From: Amylostereum areolatum
Lineage: Eukaryota > Basidiomycota > Agaricomycetes > Russulales > Stereaceae
DNA length: 64,000 nt
Assembly (NCBI GenBank): GCA_012932865.1
Contig: SAXG01000106.1
Span: forward strand, 39,657-103,656
Reading direction: 5' to 3'
The position numbers and the translations under genes are program-made. Each line of letters starts with the position of its first letter. Within the stretch, counting starts at the first letter, position 1. Below are positions 1-11,220 of this stretch, in pieces. The notes beneath the pieces are model-generated. The model made no database searches, was not told the DNA's origin, and saw nothing but the letters and a program-made list of their open reading frames with translations.

Positions 1-244
1 AAGTGGGTACGATGGTGCGATGTGATGCAATAGTGGTGCGAGCGGGGGGAACAATAAGAAAGGAGTCATGGGGCGGAGGACGAAGGTCCGGAGCAGTGAT
101 GTCATAGATAAGGATGCGGAACCCCGCTCGGAAGTCCGGGCAATGACGTCGTTGAAGCATGTGATGCAAGGGAAAGTCATGTGCCGTGACACGTCGCGTG
201 TACGAGGTCTGCAAACGAAGAGAGAAATGGAGCGATCCGTGACA
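1..244 (-). repeat. 3' LTR of copy A (partial)
   Basis: It begins with TGTCACGG (read on the minus strand from 244) and matches the first part of the LTRs of copies B and C. The rest lies left of the window. The pol reading frame runs into it and stops at 177. Confidence 0.93.
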
Positions 245-3200
245 TTACCCCCCCTTTAAGACGCGCTTTCGCCTGGAGCGCAATGTCATCTGCAAGGGTA
301 GATGCGAGGAAATCGTCAAAGGAGATGCTGAGGGAATGCACAGGGCGGGGCACATTTGGATGGCGTTTGTGGAAGGCGTCGATCATGTCGGTGACTTTTG
401 AGAGCGAGGAGCGAGGGAGCCAGGTATTCTCGGAGTCAGGATAGCCTGCCCACTTGACGAGGTATTGTATGCCTTTCTTGTTGCGGGTCGGCTTCGAGTC
501 GATGATGTCTTCAACGTCATATTCTTCTTCGTCATCAACGAGGTCAGGCGGCGGTTGTTCATAGTTTGGACCGTGTGCCGTTGTCTCCTTGTACGCGGTG
601 AGCAGCGAAGCATGGAAGACTGGGTGGATTCTCCACGTCTTCGGCAGCTTCAGGCGGTAGTTCACTGGGCTAACGATGTCAACGATCTCGAAGGGTCCAA
701 ATCGTTTGGCAGCAAGCTTAGCTTTCGGCCTCGTCGTCTTCAGGTTTTTGCCTTCGAGCCAGACCTTGTCTCCGACAGCGAACAGTGTCGATTTGCTGAT
801 TGTGTCGCCGTTGTAGTGCTTCATTAAGTCGGATGCGAGGGCAAGGCTGGCCTTAATCTCCTGTCGGACTTCTTCCAGTTGACGGAGGCGTTCTTCAACT
901 GCAGGGACCTTTGAGGACGGATTTACGGATGGGTACATCTTGGGGAGGAAGCCGTAGAGGACTTCAAAGGGGGCCTTTCCAGTAGCTGCATGGGTGCGGG
1001 AGTTGTGAGAAAACTCGAAGAAGGGCAGCCACTTCACCCAGTCATCTTGACGGTAGTTGCAGAATACTCGCAGAAACTGCTCAAGGTTCTGGTTTTCGCG
1101 TTCGGTCTGGCCATCTGTCTGTGGGTGGTACGCTGTGCTGAGGGCAGACTTGATCCCGAGCTTCTCGTTGAGTGTACGCATTACCTGCCCCGCAAATTGG
1201 GGTCCACGATCCGAGATGATCTTGTCCGCCAAGCCGTAATGTCGGTATACCTTATCGAAGAGAATGTCGGCCGTGCCATCGCTGGTGATCTTCTTTGTAC
1301 ATGGGGTGGTAACCACCATTTTGGTGAGGCGATCAGCCACGACATTGACGGCATTATAGCCTTCGCAGTCAGGGAGCTCGACAATGAAGTCGGTAGAGAT
1401 GACGCCAAATGGTCGGTCGGGTACTTCGTTCGGGATCATGTCAACGTGGGGTCGGCTGCTCTGTGTCTTTGTCGACTGGCAGGTTGCGCATCCTGCTACG
1501 AAGTCGCGGACGAAGACAGATATGCCAGGCCACCAATATTCACGACTCACAAGTTCGTAAGTCTTGAAGCGACCAGGGTGTCCAGCCAGGGGCGATTCAT
1601 GGTACATTTTGACAATGTCGTGTCGCAACTCGTCGTCTGCAGGGACATATACCTTTCCTCTAAACAGGACCAGGCCTTCTTCATAGTTCCACTCTTGAAG
1701 GTTCTTGACGAGTGTACGTGGTCCATTCCGTAAGATGGCATCCAGAGCTTGAACGACCTCGATGTCCTTGGTCTTGCAGTCGCGGATACGTCGTCGGAGT
1801 TCGACATCGCCGAGGGAGGTTACTGCTCCTGGCCTTGTTGCACGTATCTGGAAGTACTTGGGGTCGAGCAAGATATGCTCCTTGTTGTCATTCTCAATGC
1901 CCTGCTTGTGATCGGGTTGTCGGGACATTGGGTCTGGGCGATGGGATACTCCTGGTTTGTGAACGAGCGCGAAGTCAAATCGAGTGAGGAATAGAGCCCA
2001 ACGTGCCTGTCGGCAGCTCAGCTTCTGTGCCGTCTTGAAGTGCTCCAGGTTCTTGTGGTCTGTCCAGATTTCGACGGTGTCGGGGGCGCCTTCGAGGTAG
2101 TGGCACCAGGCTTTGAGCGCACGGATGATCGCGAGTAGCTCCTTGTCGTAGATGTCGTAGTTGCGTTCTGGTTCTGATAGGGCCTTGGACAGATACACCA
2201 CTGGATGCCAGTGACCGTCGTCACCTTTCTGCGAGAGTATACCTCCAGTAGCAAAGTCCGAGGCGTCAACTTCGACGAGGTAGGGTTTCCTTGGATCAGG
2301 CATAACTAAGACAGGGGAGGAGGTGAACGCAGCTTTAAGTGCGTTAAACGCCGTCTGGCATTCCGTCGACCAATTCCATGTGCAGTCCTTCCTTGTCAGG
2401 TCGAACAGAGGTCGTGCGATCTTGGAGAAATCCTTGATGAAGCGTCGGTAGAAATTACCAAATCCGAGGAAGGATTGTACATCCTTGACCATCCGGGGTG
2501 TCGGCCAGTCCTGGATACCAGCTACCTTGACGGGGTCCATGGCAATCTTGTCGTGTGAGATAATGAGTCCGAGGTATTCAACGGAGTCCTGCTCGAAGAC
2601 GCATTTCTCTGGCTTAAGGAACAGGTCATTGTCTTGTAGGCGTTGGAGAACCTGTCGCACTATGGCACAATGTTCCTCCATAGTTCGAGTGAATACGAGG
2701 ATGTCGTCCATGTAGATGATGACTTTGCCCGAGTCGATAAGATCCTTGAAAAGTTCGTTCATCATTGCCTGGAACGTCGCGGGGGAGTTCATAAGGCCGA
2801 AGAACATCACCGTAGGTTCAAAGAGGCCACGATTTGTCTTGAACGCAGCCTTCCACTCGTCGCCTTCCTTGATGCGGACATTGTTGTACCCCCAGCGGAC
2901 GTCCATCTTGGAGAAGATCTTTGCACCTTTGAGGCGGTCAACAATTTCTGAGATCAGCGGCAAGGGGTACTCGTTTTTGATGGTACCCTTGTTCAGCTCT
3001 CGATAGTCCTGTACAGGCCGCAGCTTCCCATCTTTCTTTTTGACGAAGAAGAACGGACTTGCCTGCGGTGATTTCGATGGGCGAATGTAGCCCTTCTTCA
3101 GGTGGTCGTCGAGGAAGGTATCGAGCTCGATCTGCTCGGAGGGGGAGAGCGGGTAGATCTTGCAGGGCTTGGGTTCGAAGCCGTCCTTCATGTCGATGGC

Positions 3201-4275
3201 ATGATCCCATGGTCGCCGGTCGGGTAGTCGTTCGGAGGTTTTCTTGTCGAATACAGGTGCAAAGTCGCGGTATGGAGGGGGAACCAAGTCTTCAAAGGTT
3301 TGCGGGCGTGCATTTTCCCTTGAGTGCTCTGCAAGCTCTTGCGCCTTGGTGAAGCCCGCTCGGATTGGTACTGCCTCCGGGTTGGGGCCGTCAACCTCAG
3401 GAAGAATCCCAGCACGACGCAGGCCATTGATCTCCCAGTCTCGGAAGACCCTGGGTCGTTCGTCGTCGTCTTCAGTGAAAAGGCGGGCAGGTAAAGGTGA
3501 GAGATGGAATGTGCGGATGCAAACTCCTTTGACCCTGCGCGCGGGGATGACATACGTAGGGATAGGGGCCCAGGAGACATACACTGGTTCTGGGAACGGG
3601 TCGTCCGGGGCTAGAGGTACCTTAGGGGCCGCATCAGCTCGAACGTTTTGCTGTGATCGGGTCGACGATGGTGTTCGCGGCTTTGTTGCAAGGTTTGTCA
3701 CGGTCGGTTCGGAGAGGGTGCAAGAGGGAGGGCAGCGGAGCATGTCAACACAATCTTGCTGCCAGTCTATGGTGGGGTTATGCTCATCGAGCCAGTCTGT
3801 TCCAAGGATCATATCGTGATCACCGATGTCGGTGATGAAGAACTCAGCTTCTTCCTCATGGTATGCCTTCGAGTCTTGCGAGTATATCCGGATCCGTTGG
3901 GGTCGTCGTATCACGCACCCAGCCCATGATGTTCTCGGTGCCGTCCACGTTACGCACAGGGAACGGGTTTTCTAGTTTTCTTGTAGTCAGCTTCTTGCGT
4001 TCAGCGAAGCTTCGGTTGATGATGATTCCTTCTGCACCGCTGTCAAGCAGTGCCTCTGCGTCGATTTGTCGGCCTGTCGCTCGTCCAATCATTTTGACCT
4101 TGAGCGTTATCGAGGGTGTCTGCCTGTTCTTCGTGACAGTAGAGAGGTGCACACACGATGGATACGATTGCTCACATGAGGTCATAGATGATAATACAGA
4201 AAAGCGATTGTAAGATGCCGATGATACAAGTCCTTTGCCTCCGCCAGACGACGCGACTGGGGGGCGTTTCAAAAA
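177..4275 (-). pseudogene. pol: pol of copy A: protease-RT-RNase H-integrase-chromodomain, one frameshift
   Basis: Polyprotein of a Ty3-type chromovirus. Visible motifs in order: protease LLDSGAEG, RT with IIYMDD, RNase H (VDASDFATG, YDKELLAI, WTDHKNL), the integrase HHCC finger ending in CATC, the integrase catalytic core with an intact SDRGPQF and GQTEREN, then a C-terminal chromodomain (YDVEDI...YLVKWAGYP...NTWLP). The protease part (about 4272-3900) and the rest (3914-177) lie in different frames. Copy A has four Cs in CGACCCCAACGG where copy C has three, a +1 frameshift just downstream of the protease active site. Expression is expected from a -1 slip at the end of gag. The stop codon lies inside the 3' LTR. 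Confidence 0.9.
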
Positions 4276-5294
4276 TCCTGTGACTCCAGGATATCCTTCA
4301 ACAGTGCCACTGCCTGTTTCTTACCTTCCACGTCCAGATCCTTCAGCTGGCGGGTGATTGCTGCGATGGTTTTGGACGGGTCGGGGGTCGCTTTTGCGGT
4401 GGACAGAGCCGTGTTCGTCGGCAGGGGAGGGGCCTTGGACCCAGTCTCTACTGCGCCCACCCGTCGCGCGCTCGAGTCGCGGTTGGGGCAGTCGCGAGAG
4501 ACGTGACCGGCCTGTCGACACATGAAGCACTTGCCCTCGCGCATCATCTTTGCACGTTCGTCGTCCGTCAGTTTTGCAGGGCGGGTCGAGGTGTTGGTGA
4601 AGGCGCCGACTCGGCGCGACGAGGAGTCGTTGGTCGAACCATTCGAGGTGAGCGCGACAGCCCCCTTGGACTGACTGCTCTTCCTCTCCGGGTTCTCTTC
4701 GAGCCACTGGTGGTTGATGCGGCGGGCGCGCTCCTTCCACTCCACGAGCTTGGTGGGGAACGGGTACGACCGGGCCACCTGCTTGCCGAGGTCACGCTGA
4801 AGTCCCTTCTTGAAAAAGTGGATTAGCGCCTCGTCGTCGTACGCTGACATGGTTGCCAGCATCTCAAACTCGGTGATAAAGTCAGTGACATCCCGGGTGG
4901 TCATTGCGAGCTCGTTGATCCTACGCTGAGCCTCTATCTTCAGATCGACGGGCACAAAGTCTTTGCCAAACCTCTCGAAGAGCTCTTTGTAGGAGCTATA
5001 GTGGAGCGTTGGGGGCGTGGGGTCGAGGGTGTCAGCGTCTTCCTTCTCGTCTTCGTCGGCGAAGAGTTCCATGCGGCGATGCGTGGCCCAGGCTTTCACC
5101 GTGTCGTCCTCCATCAGGCTGAGGAGGAGCATCATCTTGGCGTCATCTGTGGCATAAACATCCTTGTTAACGCGCAGGAACATGCGGAGCTCGAGGGAGA
5201 ACCGGAGGGTGTCGCGTCTATAGCCTTTGAATGGCTTTGGCTTGGGGCCGATCTCCCGCTTGGAGACGGCAGGTTTGGATTCGGCGTCGGACAT
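4269..5294 (-). CDS. gag: gag of copy A (capsid/nucleocapsid)
   Basis: 341 residues from the internal ATG. It has a Ty3-type capsid region and a C-terminal CCHC zinc knuckle (CFMCRQAGHVSRDC), so it should form the virus-like particle and bind RNA. It ends at TTT TGA within the motif GGATTTTTGA, where pol starts in the -1 frame. In copy C the frame is open well upstream of this ATG, back to a conserved UAG at the end of ORF0, so the true N-terminus may be longer. Confidence 0.9.
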   Translation of the reverse strand: MSDAESKPAVSKREIGPKPKPFKGYRRDTLRFSLELRMFLRVNKDVYATDDAKMMLLLSLMEDDTVKAWATHRRMELFADEDEKEDADTLDPTPPTLHYSSYKELFERFGKDFVPVDLKIEAQRRINELAMTTRDVTDFITEFEMLATMSAYDDEALIHFFKKGLQRDLGKQVARSYPFPTKLVEWKERARRINHQWLEENPERKSSQSKGAVALTSNGSTNDSSSRRVGAFTNTSTRPAKLTDDERAKMMREGKCFMCRQAGHVSRDCPNRDSSARRVGAVETGSKAPPLPTNTALSTAKATPDPSKTIAAITRQLKDLDVEGKKQAVALLKDILESQDF

Positions 5295-5885
5295 CTTGTC
5301 GAAGGGGAGGGGGACGGTGAGGGATTGGGCGAGTTCTTGATCAAGGCAGCGTAGGGTTTCTTGTCGGTGTTCTTCTGCTTCTTCAGCTTCGTCCTCAACT
5401 TGTTTTGCAACAAGGAAGTCGGCGGGGGTGAGGAATTGCTGGTTATGATGCCACGACCAGTGATCTTGGACGGGACTGAACGAAGTGGGCTGCCACTCAA
5501 CTACTGATCGTCCTGGGGTTCCGTTCTTGTTCCGTCTATAGGCGTACCACTTCCCAGTTGTGTCGTTGTAGTTGATCCCTTCTGGGACTTCGATTACAGT
5601 GCGTCGATGGGGTGGGGGTGAGTTGGTCGGAGGGGGGTTCAGGAAGCGCTGTAGAACGTCCGCAGCGGTGGCAAAATCCGATTCTTCGACGTAGGGTTGT
5701 TTGTCGCGGTCATCGAAGTACCAGTCTCGACGTTGCCGGTTTGGTTCGTCGTGCAGCCAATGTACGGATTCCTTAGTCTGCTGCGAGGTGAGGATATAGT
5801 ATTCTTCGGGACAGTAGTCTCGAAAAATGCCTGGGGGGAGGTTCGGAGTGGGGGGACGAGGGGCTGTGGAGGACGTGATGATGGT

Positions 5886-6419
5886 CTAGAAGAAGTCCGC
5901 CGCGATGGGGCGACGGCCGAGGAGTTTCTTGGTGAGGTAGCCGGCTTTTACTGCCTGGCGGATCTTATGTTCGTGGTGGCGGCGACGAAGGGTCTTACCC
6001 TTGATGGTGGGACGGAGGACTGGTGGTGGGGTGGATTCGGGGGTCCGGCGGTTAAACTGGGAGACGGAGGTGAAACTGGTTTGGAGGATCGGGTTGGGGG
6101 CGTCCTGGATGAGGTATGTGTGGTAGGTGGGGGCGTGGAGGGTGAATTCAAGGCGTTCGAGATCTACGTTGATGCACGTAGTGATCCGGACGTATAGGGC
6201 GAGGACGACAGTACCGTGATCCTTGTGCCACCTCCACTCGAAGATGCGGAAGTTGAGGCCGTGCGCGGTCCAGGGATCTTTCTTGCAGAGGTTCTGTACG
6301 GGGACAAGGCAGTTGACGGTGACGGCGTCGGACCAAGGGTAGGGGAGTGGTGCGTCGTCGCGGGGGGTGATCGGCTTTCCGTTGAACGGGAGGAAGACCG
6401 GTGCGTTCGGGGGGTCCGT
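5886..6419 (-). CDS. ORF0 of copy A, upstream of gag, no ATG
   Basis: A 534-bp open frame between the 5' leader and gag, the same length as in copy C (43028-43561). At the position where copy B has ATG, copies A and C have ACG, so initiation would need a non-AUG codon or this copy has lost its start. It ends with the UAG that all three copies share. The predicted product is about 177 residues, with no domain that I recognise. Family 2 has an ORF at the same place that looks broadly similar in layout. Confidence 0.55.
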   Translation of the reverse strand, partial: TDPPNAPVFLPFNGKPITPRDDAPLPYPWSDAVTVNCLVPVQNLCKKDPWTAHGLNFRIFEWRWHKDHGTVVLALYVRITTCINVDLERLEFTLHAPTYHTYLIQDAPNPILQTSFTSVSQFNRRTPESTPPPVLRPTIKGKTLRRRHHEHKIRQAVKAGYLTKKLLGRRPIAADFF

Positions 6420-6503
6420 GGTGGGAGTTTTTTAACATCGTAGAGATGGCAGAGGTAGATGGAGAGAGGGGTGCGAGGTAGGCGTAGGGGTAGACTGTCC
6501 AGG

Positions 6504-6923
6504 TATCAGAAACGCAGTTTATGAGACCGATGAACCGCCTAAGTCGCGACGATGGGAGGAGCGAGAAGAAAATAGATTCGAGAGTGCCGGGGTCTAGGGT
6601 AGTGCAACGTGCGCTACAGTACCGTATGACGAGATGGACAGTCTAGGGAAAAGGGAAGAGAAACACTGTCCTTATATACAAGTGGGTACAATGGTGCGAT
6701 GCGATGCAATAGTGATGCGAGCGGGGGGAACAATAAGAAAGGAGTCATGAGGCGGAGGACGAAGGTCCGGAGCAGTGATGTCATAGATAAGGATGCGGAA
6801 CCCCGCTCGGAAGTCCGGGCAATGACGTCGTTGAAGCATGTGATGCAAGGGAAAGTCATGTGCCGTGACGCGTCGTGTGTACGAGGTCTGCAAACGAAGA
6901 GAGAAATGGAGCGATCCGTGACA
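6504..6923 (-). repeat. 5' LTR of copy A with promoter and primer-binding site
   Basis: 420 bp, collinear with the other family-1 LTRs. On the minus strand TATATAAG lies at 6678-6671. The expected RNA start AGACTGTCCA lies 34 bases from the start of the TATA box, at 6644-6635. The complementary primer-binding site TGGACAGTCT lies at 6501-6492, two bases beyond the LTR end. Confidence 0.93.
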
Positions 6924-7617
6924 CTGCCCCCGTTGCCTCTGTCGCCACTGCCCCTGCCGCCGCTACCCAGCCGTCGCACAATCGCGCGCCAGGCACGCCC
7001 TTCCAAGCCCCTACATACATAGTGATCACCCGTGTAGTACCTACGATATATTACCTACTTGAATCTATTTCTATGTTGAACTATATATTATGTGAGCCTG
7101 AGTAAAAGCAAAAGGAAAAAAAGAGGGTAGCTTGAGGATTACCATAAATGGTAAGTAAGATCGTTTGTACCTGAGCTCGGTGAGCGTGGACGAGTAGTCA
7201 CGATACCCGTATCCGCACAGATTTCAACATTCGTGGATACGAGTATCCGCATGCCTAAAACCCGTGCGGATGCGGGTAGTGGTCTGGGATGTCACGGGTA
7301 CCTGTCCCACGGATACGGGTATATCCGCGGATATACTCGTGAAGAGCTCTGCGATAAGATCACCAGTAAGGTACATCCTGTATATACATACCTGTAACGG
7401 CGGACAAAATTCGAGACAGTGAGAGAATCTGTAGATGGATGCTCGGCGCCCGGCAGTTGCGTGGCAGGTCGCGAGACGGGGTCAGCCTGAGGTTAAGAAA
7501 AAGACTCGACACGTCAACAGCGTCTACGCGCTTCAAGTTGGTTCATATCCATCAATATGAACATATTTATTTCCTCCTCCCTTCATCTTTGCCGCCGTCG
7601 CCCCTTCGTTTTTATCC
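6924..7617. other. Intergenic stretch between copy A and the first Tnp2 gene
   Basis: No gene is supported here. The stretch begins with C-rich sequence, has an AT-rich part around 7040-7130, then the hAT-like fragment listed separately. The last 220 bases, including a pyrimidine-rich run just before the ATG at 7618, probably hold the promoter of the Tnp2 gene. Confidence 0.5.
7165..7352. repeat. Probable degenerate hAT MITE related to the 655-bp element
   Basis: It ends with ACTCGTGAAGAGCTCTG, which matches the terminal inverted repeat of the two 655-bp elements (CACTCGTGAAGAGCTCTA) at all but the last base. The interior carries repeated GGATACGGGTAT-like motifs as those elements do near their ends. 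The left end is only weakly similar (GAGCTC followed by divergent sequence) and I could not find an 8-bp target-site duplication. Confidence 0.4.
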
Positions 7618-10382
7618 ATGGCCCGCCAAGGAAAAGTCCTTTGCACCTGTCTGGCTCACTGCAGCGGCGGAAAAGAGGTGTCGTGGAGTACATACAACCG
7701 ACATGCGTCCGCATGCTATGGAACGCAAACTCTCCCAGGAACATCAGCACCAGGACACCTAGTACCGCAACACAACCCCATTCAGTCATCCAACAGAAGT
7801 CGAAAGCGGTCGAACCGCGTGGCTGAAGACAGTGGCGATACAAGCCAAGGACCGTCAAAGCAGCCCCGAGTAGAAATGACACCATCAATATCGGTATGTC
7901 CCATTCATTCAATGCGTCTTTTGTAGTACTCACATTGTATTTTTCAGAGCACGCCCCCCCCCTCCAGACTCGAGCACAGGTCAACCATCGTCATTCAACA
8001 CAACAGGCGACATTGCAGAGCCTAACGGTGGGCAACCGGAAGAGGACCAGACGGACGGTACCATTCTGCACGATCCAGCCTCGCCACAACCTCAAAATCT
8101 TCTTGATTTCGATACGATTAACAAGCGGGTGCAAGATTTATCGCTCCAGTCCATACCAGAACCTCTCCCATCTGAGAGTGCACCGGACCCCGGCAGTTTG
8201 GACGTGTTGGCGGCTGTAGAAGACACGGCAGACGACACTGCAGCTCCCCCCACAGACGGTCCTCCCCCGTCGAATACAAACGAGGACAGCACCCTCCTCT
8301 CGGCCGATGTACATCGACCAACCGCGGAATCCTCACCATCAACGATTCGCGATATCGCGTGGGCCAATGCATTCATTGACGCATTGAAAGCTGCATCTTT
8401 GGACGCGTCCATCACGGACCCCGAGCTCGTCGACCTCCTTCGTCACCCAACAGAAGGCATACCAGATGTAATGGAGAAGATGCTTCGGCACTCCATCGAG
8501 GTTTTCCTCGCCGTTGGGAACGTGTCACAAGAGACCTACCACCGTGTTCGAGCTTCCACCCAACGGTGTTTTGAGGACTCGGAAATGCTTTCCTACGACC
8601 AGGTGAAGCGGCGGATCGCCAACTTGAGCAGTGTCGTGCCCATTATACACGACATGTGTGTCAACTCGTGCCTGGCCTTCACTGGGCCTTTCGAAAAAGA
8701 GGAGCGGTGCCCTCTCTTCCTCCAGCCGCGCTTCGACCAGGACAAGCTAGCTGCCAGCGGGGGCATGCTCAAGGTTCCCCATCAAGAATTCCACACCATC
8801 CCACTCAGCCCCCAATTACAGGCGCGTTGGCGGTCGCCTGAGATGGCGAAGATGATGCAGTATGGTGCCCTTAAGATGGCCGAAATTCTCAAGGAAGTCA
8901 ACAGCGAAGGCTGCATTCAAATCAACGTCTATGATGACATCTTCCATGGACACGACCTGCTCGACGCTGTCATCAAGGGGATCATCCAGCCAAACGACAC
9001 GGTGATGATGATGTCGATCGACGGTGCTCAACTGTACAAGAACAAAGCATCGGACACATGGATCTACATCTGGATTCTTTTCAGCCTCCCACCCGATTCG
9101 CGCTACCAGAAAGCGCACATCCTGCCCGGCGGCTTCATCTCGGGCCCAAACAAACTGAAGAACTTAGATTCTTTTATCTTCCCCGGCCTCTTCCATCTTG
9201 CAGCACTCCAACGTGAAGGCCTCTGCGTCTGGGATGCTGCAAGCAATGCGGTTATCACCGACCGTCCGTTTCTGGTGTTTGCCACTGCTGATACTCCGGC
9301 CATGGCACTTCTTGATGGCATGGTGGGCCATACAGGTCGTCTTGGGTGTTGGTTCTACTGCCCGATGCCTGGTCGACACAAGGACGGCCGACCACAATAC
9401 TATCCCGCCTGCCTAAAGCCGGACAATTATGCAGTTGCAGGCTCCGATCACGACGACATCTCCCTGCGCACACTAGCCTCCATTTCATCGGCGGAAAGTG
9501 CGGCTCGGTATGTAAGGTAGACCGCACTCAAAACCTGGGTGTTCACGTGCCGGCACGTGCTTGTGACATCCGGTGACATGTCTCCTTCCCAGAGCTGGAC
9601 AAGCCACGAGAACGCTTCGCAAACACACGGAGATCAGCTAGGCTGAAAGGGAGTGTATGTAGACACCCTGAAATGAGAGTATCACGAACGTTTGAGTGGT
9701 CCCCGAGCACTCGCCGCCTTGTTCAGTGAAGCGAGCACGGGTACCCTCACACTTCCAGGGTTTTGAACCCTTCAGTGCATTTCTGTTGCTTTCCTGCACC
9801 ATGGAATCGAGTTGGTGGTAGCATACATTTACACTGTACATTGAATCCACCGAACTGTGAGCCGTGGCCTGTGGAAATGCTCTCGACGGTAGTTCAAAGT
9901 TCGAACAAATATCATGGGCTTCAAGATGCGCGGGCGTGACAAGCGCCCGTCCACGTGCCGGCACGTGAACACCCAGGTTTTGAGTGCGGTCTACCTTATC
10001 TTTCTGAAACTTTACTAGAAGATTGACCTCGCTGACATTCCATATAGGTACGAGGCGAACTTGAAGAGTGTAGCCGGGTCACACACCGCGACTGAATACA
10101 AGGAACACCGTCTCGCCACTGGAATCATAAAGCCGAGCATCTTCAGCGGCTTGCCGCACTTTATGGGAATTCTGGCCGCATTCCCTGCCGACCTGACGCA
10201 CCTAGTCTCCCTCAATCTCCCTGACCTCCTCATCAGTCTTGGGCGGGGAACAATCGAATGCGAAGCCACTGACAGCAAAGATGATTGGGCATGGCGTGTT
10301 CTCATCGGGGAAACATGGAAAGAACTTGGGCAGATAATTGCGGCCATTGCCCCCTACCTCCCTGGCTCTTTTGACAGACCAC
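7618..10382 (+). pseudogene. CACTA-type Tnp2 transposase, first copy, 3' truncated
   Basis: Transposase gene of the EnSpm/CACTA (Tnp2) type. The N-terminus has a cysteine/histidine motif (CTCLAHCSGG...TYNRH) typical of these basidiomycete proteins. The central exon (to 9507) contains a segment typical of Tnp2 (INVYDDIFHGHDLL, NDTVMMMSIDGAQLY, LPGGFISGPNKLKN). An intron (9508-10047) joins CG|G TAC to give the exon with LATGIIKPSIFSGL, LNLPDLLISLGRG and PYLPGSFDRP. The gene stops there because a family-2 LTR begins at 10383. Joining exon 1 (7618-7893) to exon 2 across the GTATGT...CAG intron puts exon 2 out of frame at a run of nine Cs (7953-7961), so there is an indel there or the splice differs. 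No terminal inverted repeat was found upstream. Confidence 0.82.
9515..9996. mobile_element. 482-bp MITE with 45-bp perfect terminal inverted repeats, TA target site
   Basis: The left end AGGTAGACCGCACTCAAAAC is mirrored exactly at the right end; the repeat runs 45 bases and closes with the self-complementary CACGTGCCGGCACGTG. TA flanks both sides (9513-9514 and 9997-9998), which fits a Tc1/mariner-type MITE. It lies inside an intron of the Tnp2 gene, whose donor GTATGT and acceptor ATATAG both survive. It has no convincing coding capacity. Confidence 0.88.
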
Positions 10383-10840
10383 TGTCATGAACGGTCTATA
10401 ATTTCCTTTTTACTTTACATCGGTTACACGCTTTAGGACTTATCGGCTTATCACTGGTCCGGCTCCACTTCGGCCCGGACCCGGTTCATCTATATCCCGC
10501 CTGGACCCACGTGACTCATCTCGGCCCGGGTCTGACTCCTCTCTCTTGACTCATGCTGTACAATACTGACTCATGCTGTGCTCTTTTACATACGACTGCT
10601 TACTTATACTAGGTCTGCTTACTGGTTGCCGTGTATCGGTTGCTTACCTAAGTCTCTCTCCTCTCGTGTATATAAGGCTCGCTCTCGCTGTACATATTCC
10701 TTATCTCGAGCTAGTCAATTCTACCAACTTTGCTTGCTTTCCCTTGTCTGTCGCCGTGTCTGATCGGCTCCCCTCTGTCGTCCTCATCTTCTAGTCAGCT
10801 GTGTCGTAACTTGGTGCTGTCGCACTAGTCGTTGCTGACA
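10383..10840 (+). repeat. 5' LTR of family 2
   Basis: Starts TGTCATGAAC and ends TTGCTGACA. It contains TATATAAG at 10669-10676. Its first part is found again in inverted orientation at 61434-61749. A short GTA microsatellite lies just downstream in the leader, around 10900. Confidence 0.85.
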
Positions 10841-10852
10841 TAAGCTCGAGAT
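10669..10852 (+). promoter_or_regulatory. Family 2 TATA box, RNA 5' end and self-primer/primer-binding site pair
   Basis: TATATAAG at 10669-10676; 34 bases from its start, ATCTCGAGCT at 10703-10712 is the expected 5' end of the RNA. Two bases after the LTR, AGCTCGAGAT at 10843-10852 is its exact reverse complement. This matches the geometry of family 1 and the known self-priming mechanism of Tf1/sushi elements. The start site is inferred from TATA spacing only. Confidence 0.7.
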
Positions 10853-11220
10853 CTCCTTATCCTTGCACCACCCTACGACCGTCCCTACGTACTGTAGCGT
10901 AGTAGTAGTAGTAGTACCCGTCTGGTACTGACTTCATTCTTCCCCCGTGCCGCCCTAGACCGTTGCCCCCAGAGTATGTGACTCGAGTTTAAAGCTCAGA
11001 GGTGACAGTAGAAGGTGCACCTTTGGTGTAGGAAACGAGTAAAAGCGGCGAAAGGAAAGCGGTTTAGGAAGTCTTTGGGCTCGTGTCCCCTAGACGAAGA
11101 GACAGCCAACAGGTCGAGAAGACTGAGGCAGACCGTCTTGCGATCTCATAACAGAACCACCTTCCCTCGACAAAATCTTCCCTTGCCGCACAGAGTAACC
11201 ATTTTGGCTGGGGGCTCGTG

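Larger units (their letters stand above)
1..6923 (-). mobile_element. Ty3/gypsy chromovirus, family 1 copy A (3' LTR cut by window edge)
   Basis: Minus-strand LTR retrotransposon in the order 5' LTR (6504-6923), ORF0, gag, pol, polypurine tract, 3' LTR (1-244, continuing outside the window). It is collinear with copies B and C and shares their 420-bp LTR. The LTR ends are TGTCA...TGATA here; copies B and C have the expected TGACA. A polypurine run (AAAGGGGGG TAA on the minus strand) directly precedes the 3' LTR. The five bases after the 5' LTR edge are CTGCC (6924-6928); the partner target-site duplicate lies outside the window. One extra C near 3900 breaks pol, so the copy is probably non-autonomous. 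Confidence 0.95.

Noticed and set aside
990..1733. 247-residue plus-strand ORF over copy A
   Set aside because: It is antisense to the RT-integrase region of pol; similar shadows appear at the matching places of copies B and C.
9638..9964. 108-residue minus-strand ORF inside the TA MITE
   Set aside because: It ends within the inverted repeat, shows no transposase motif, and the element is of MITE size.
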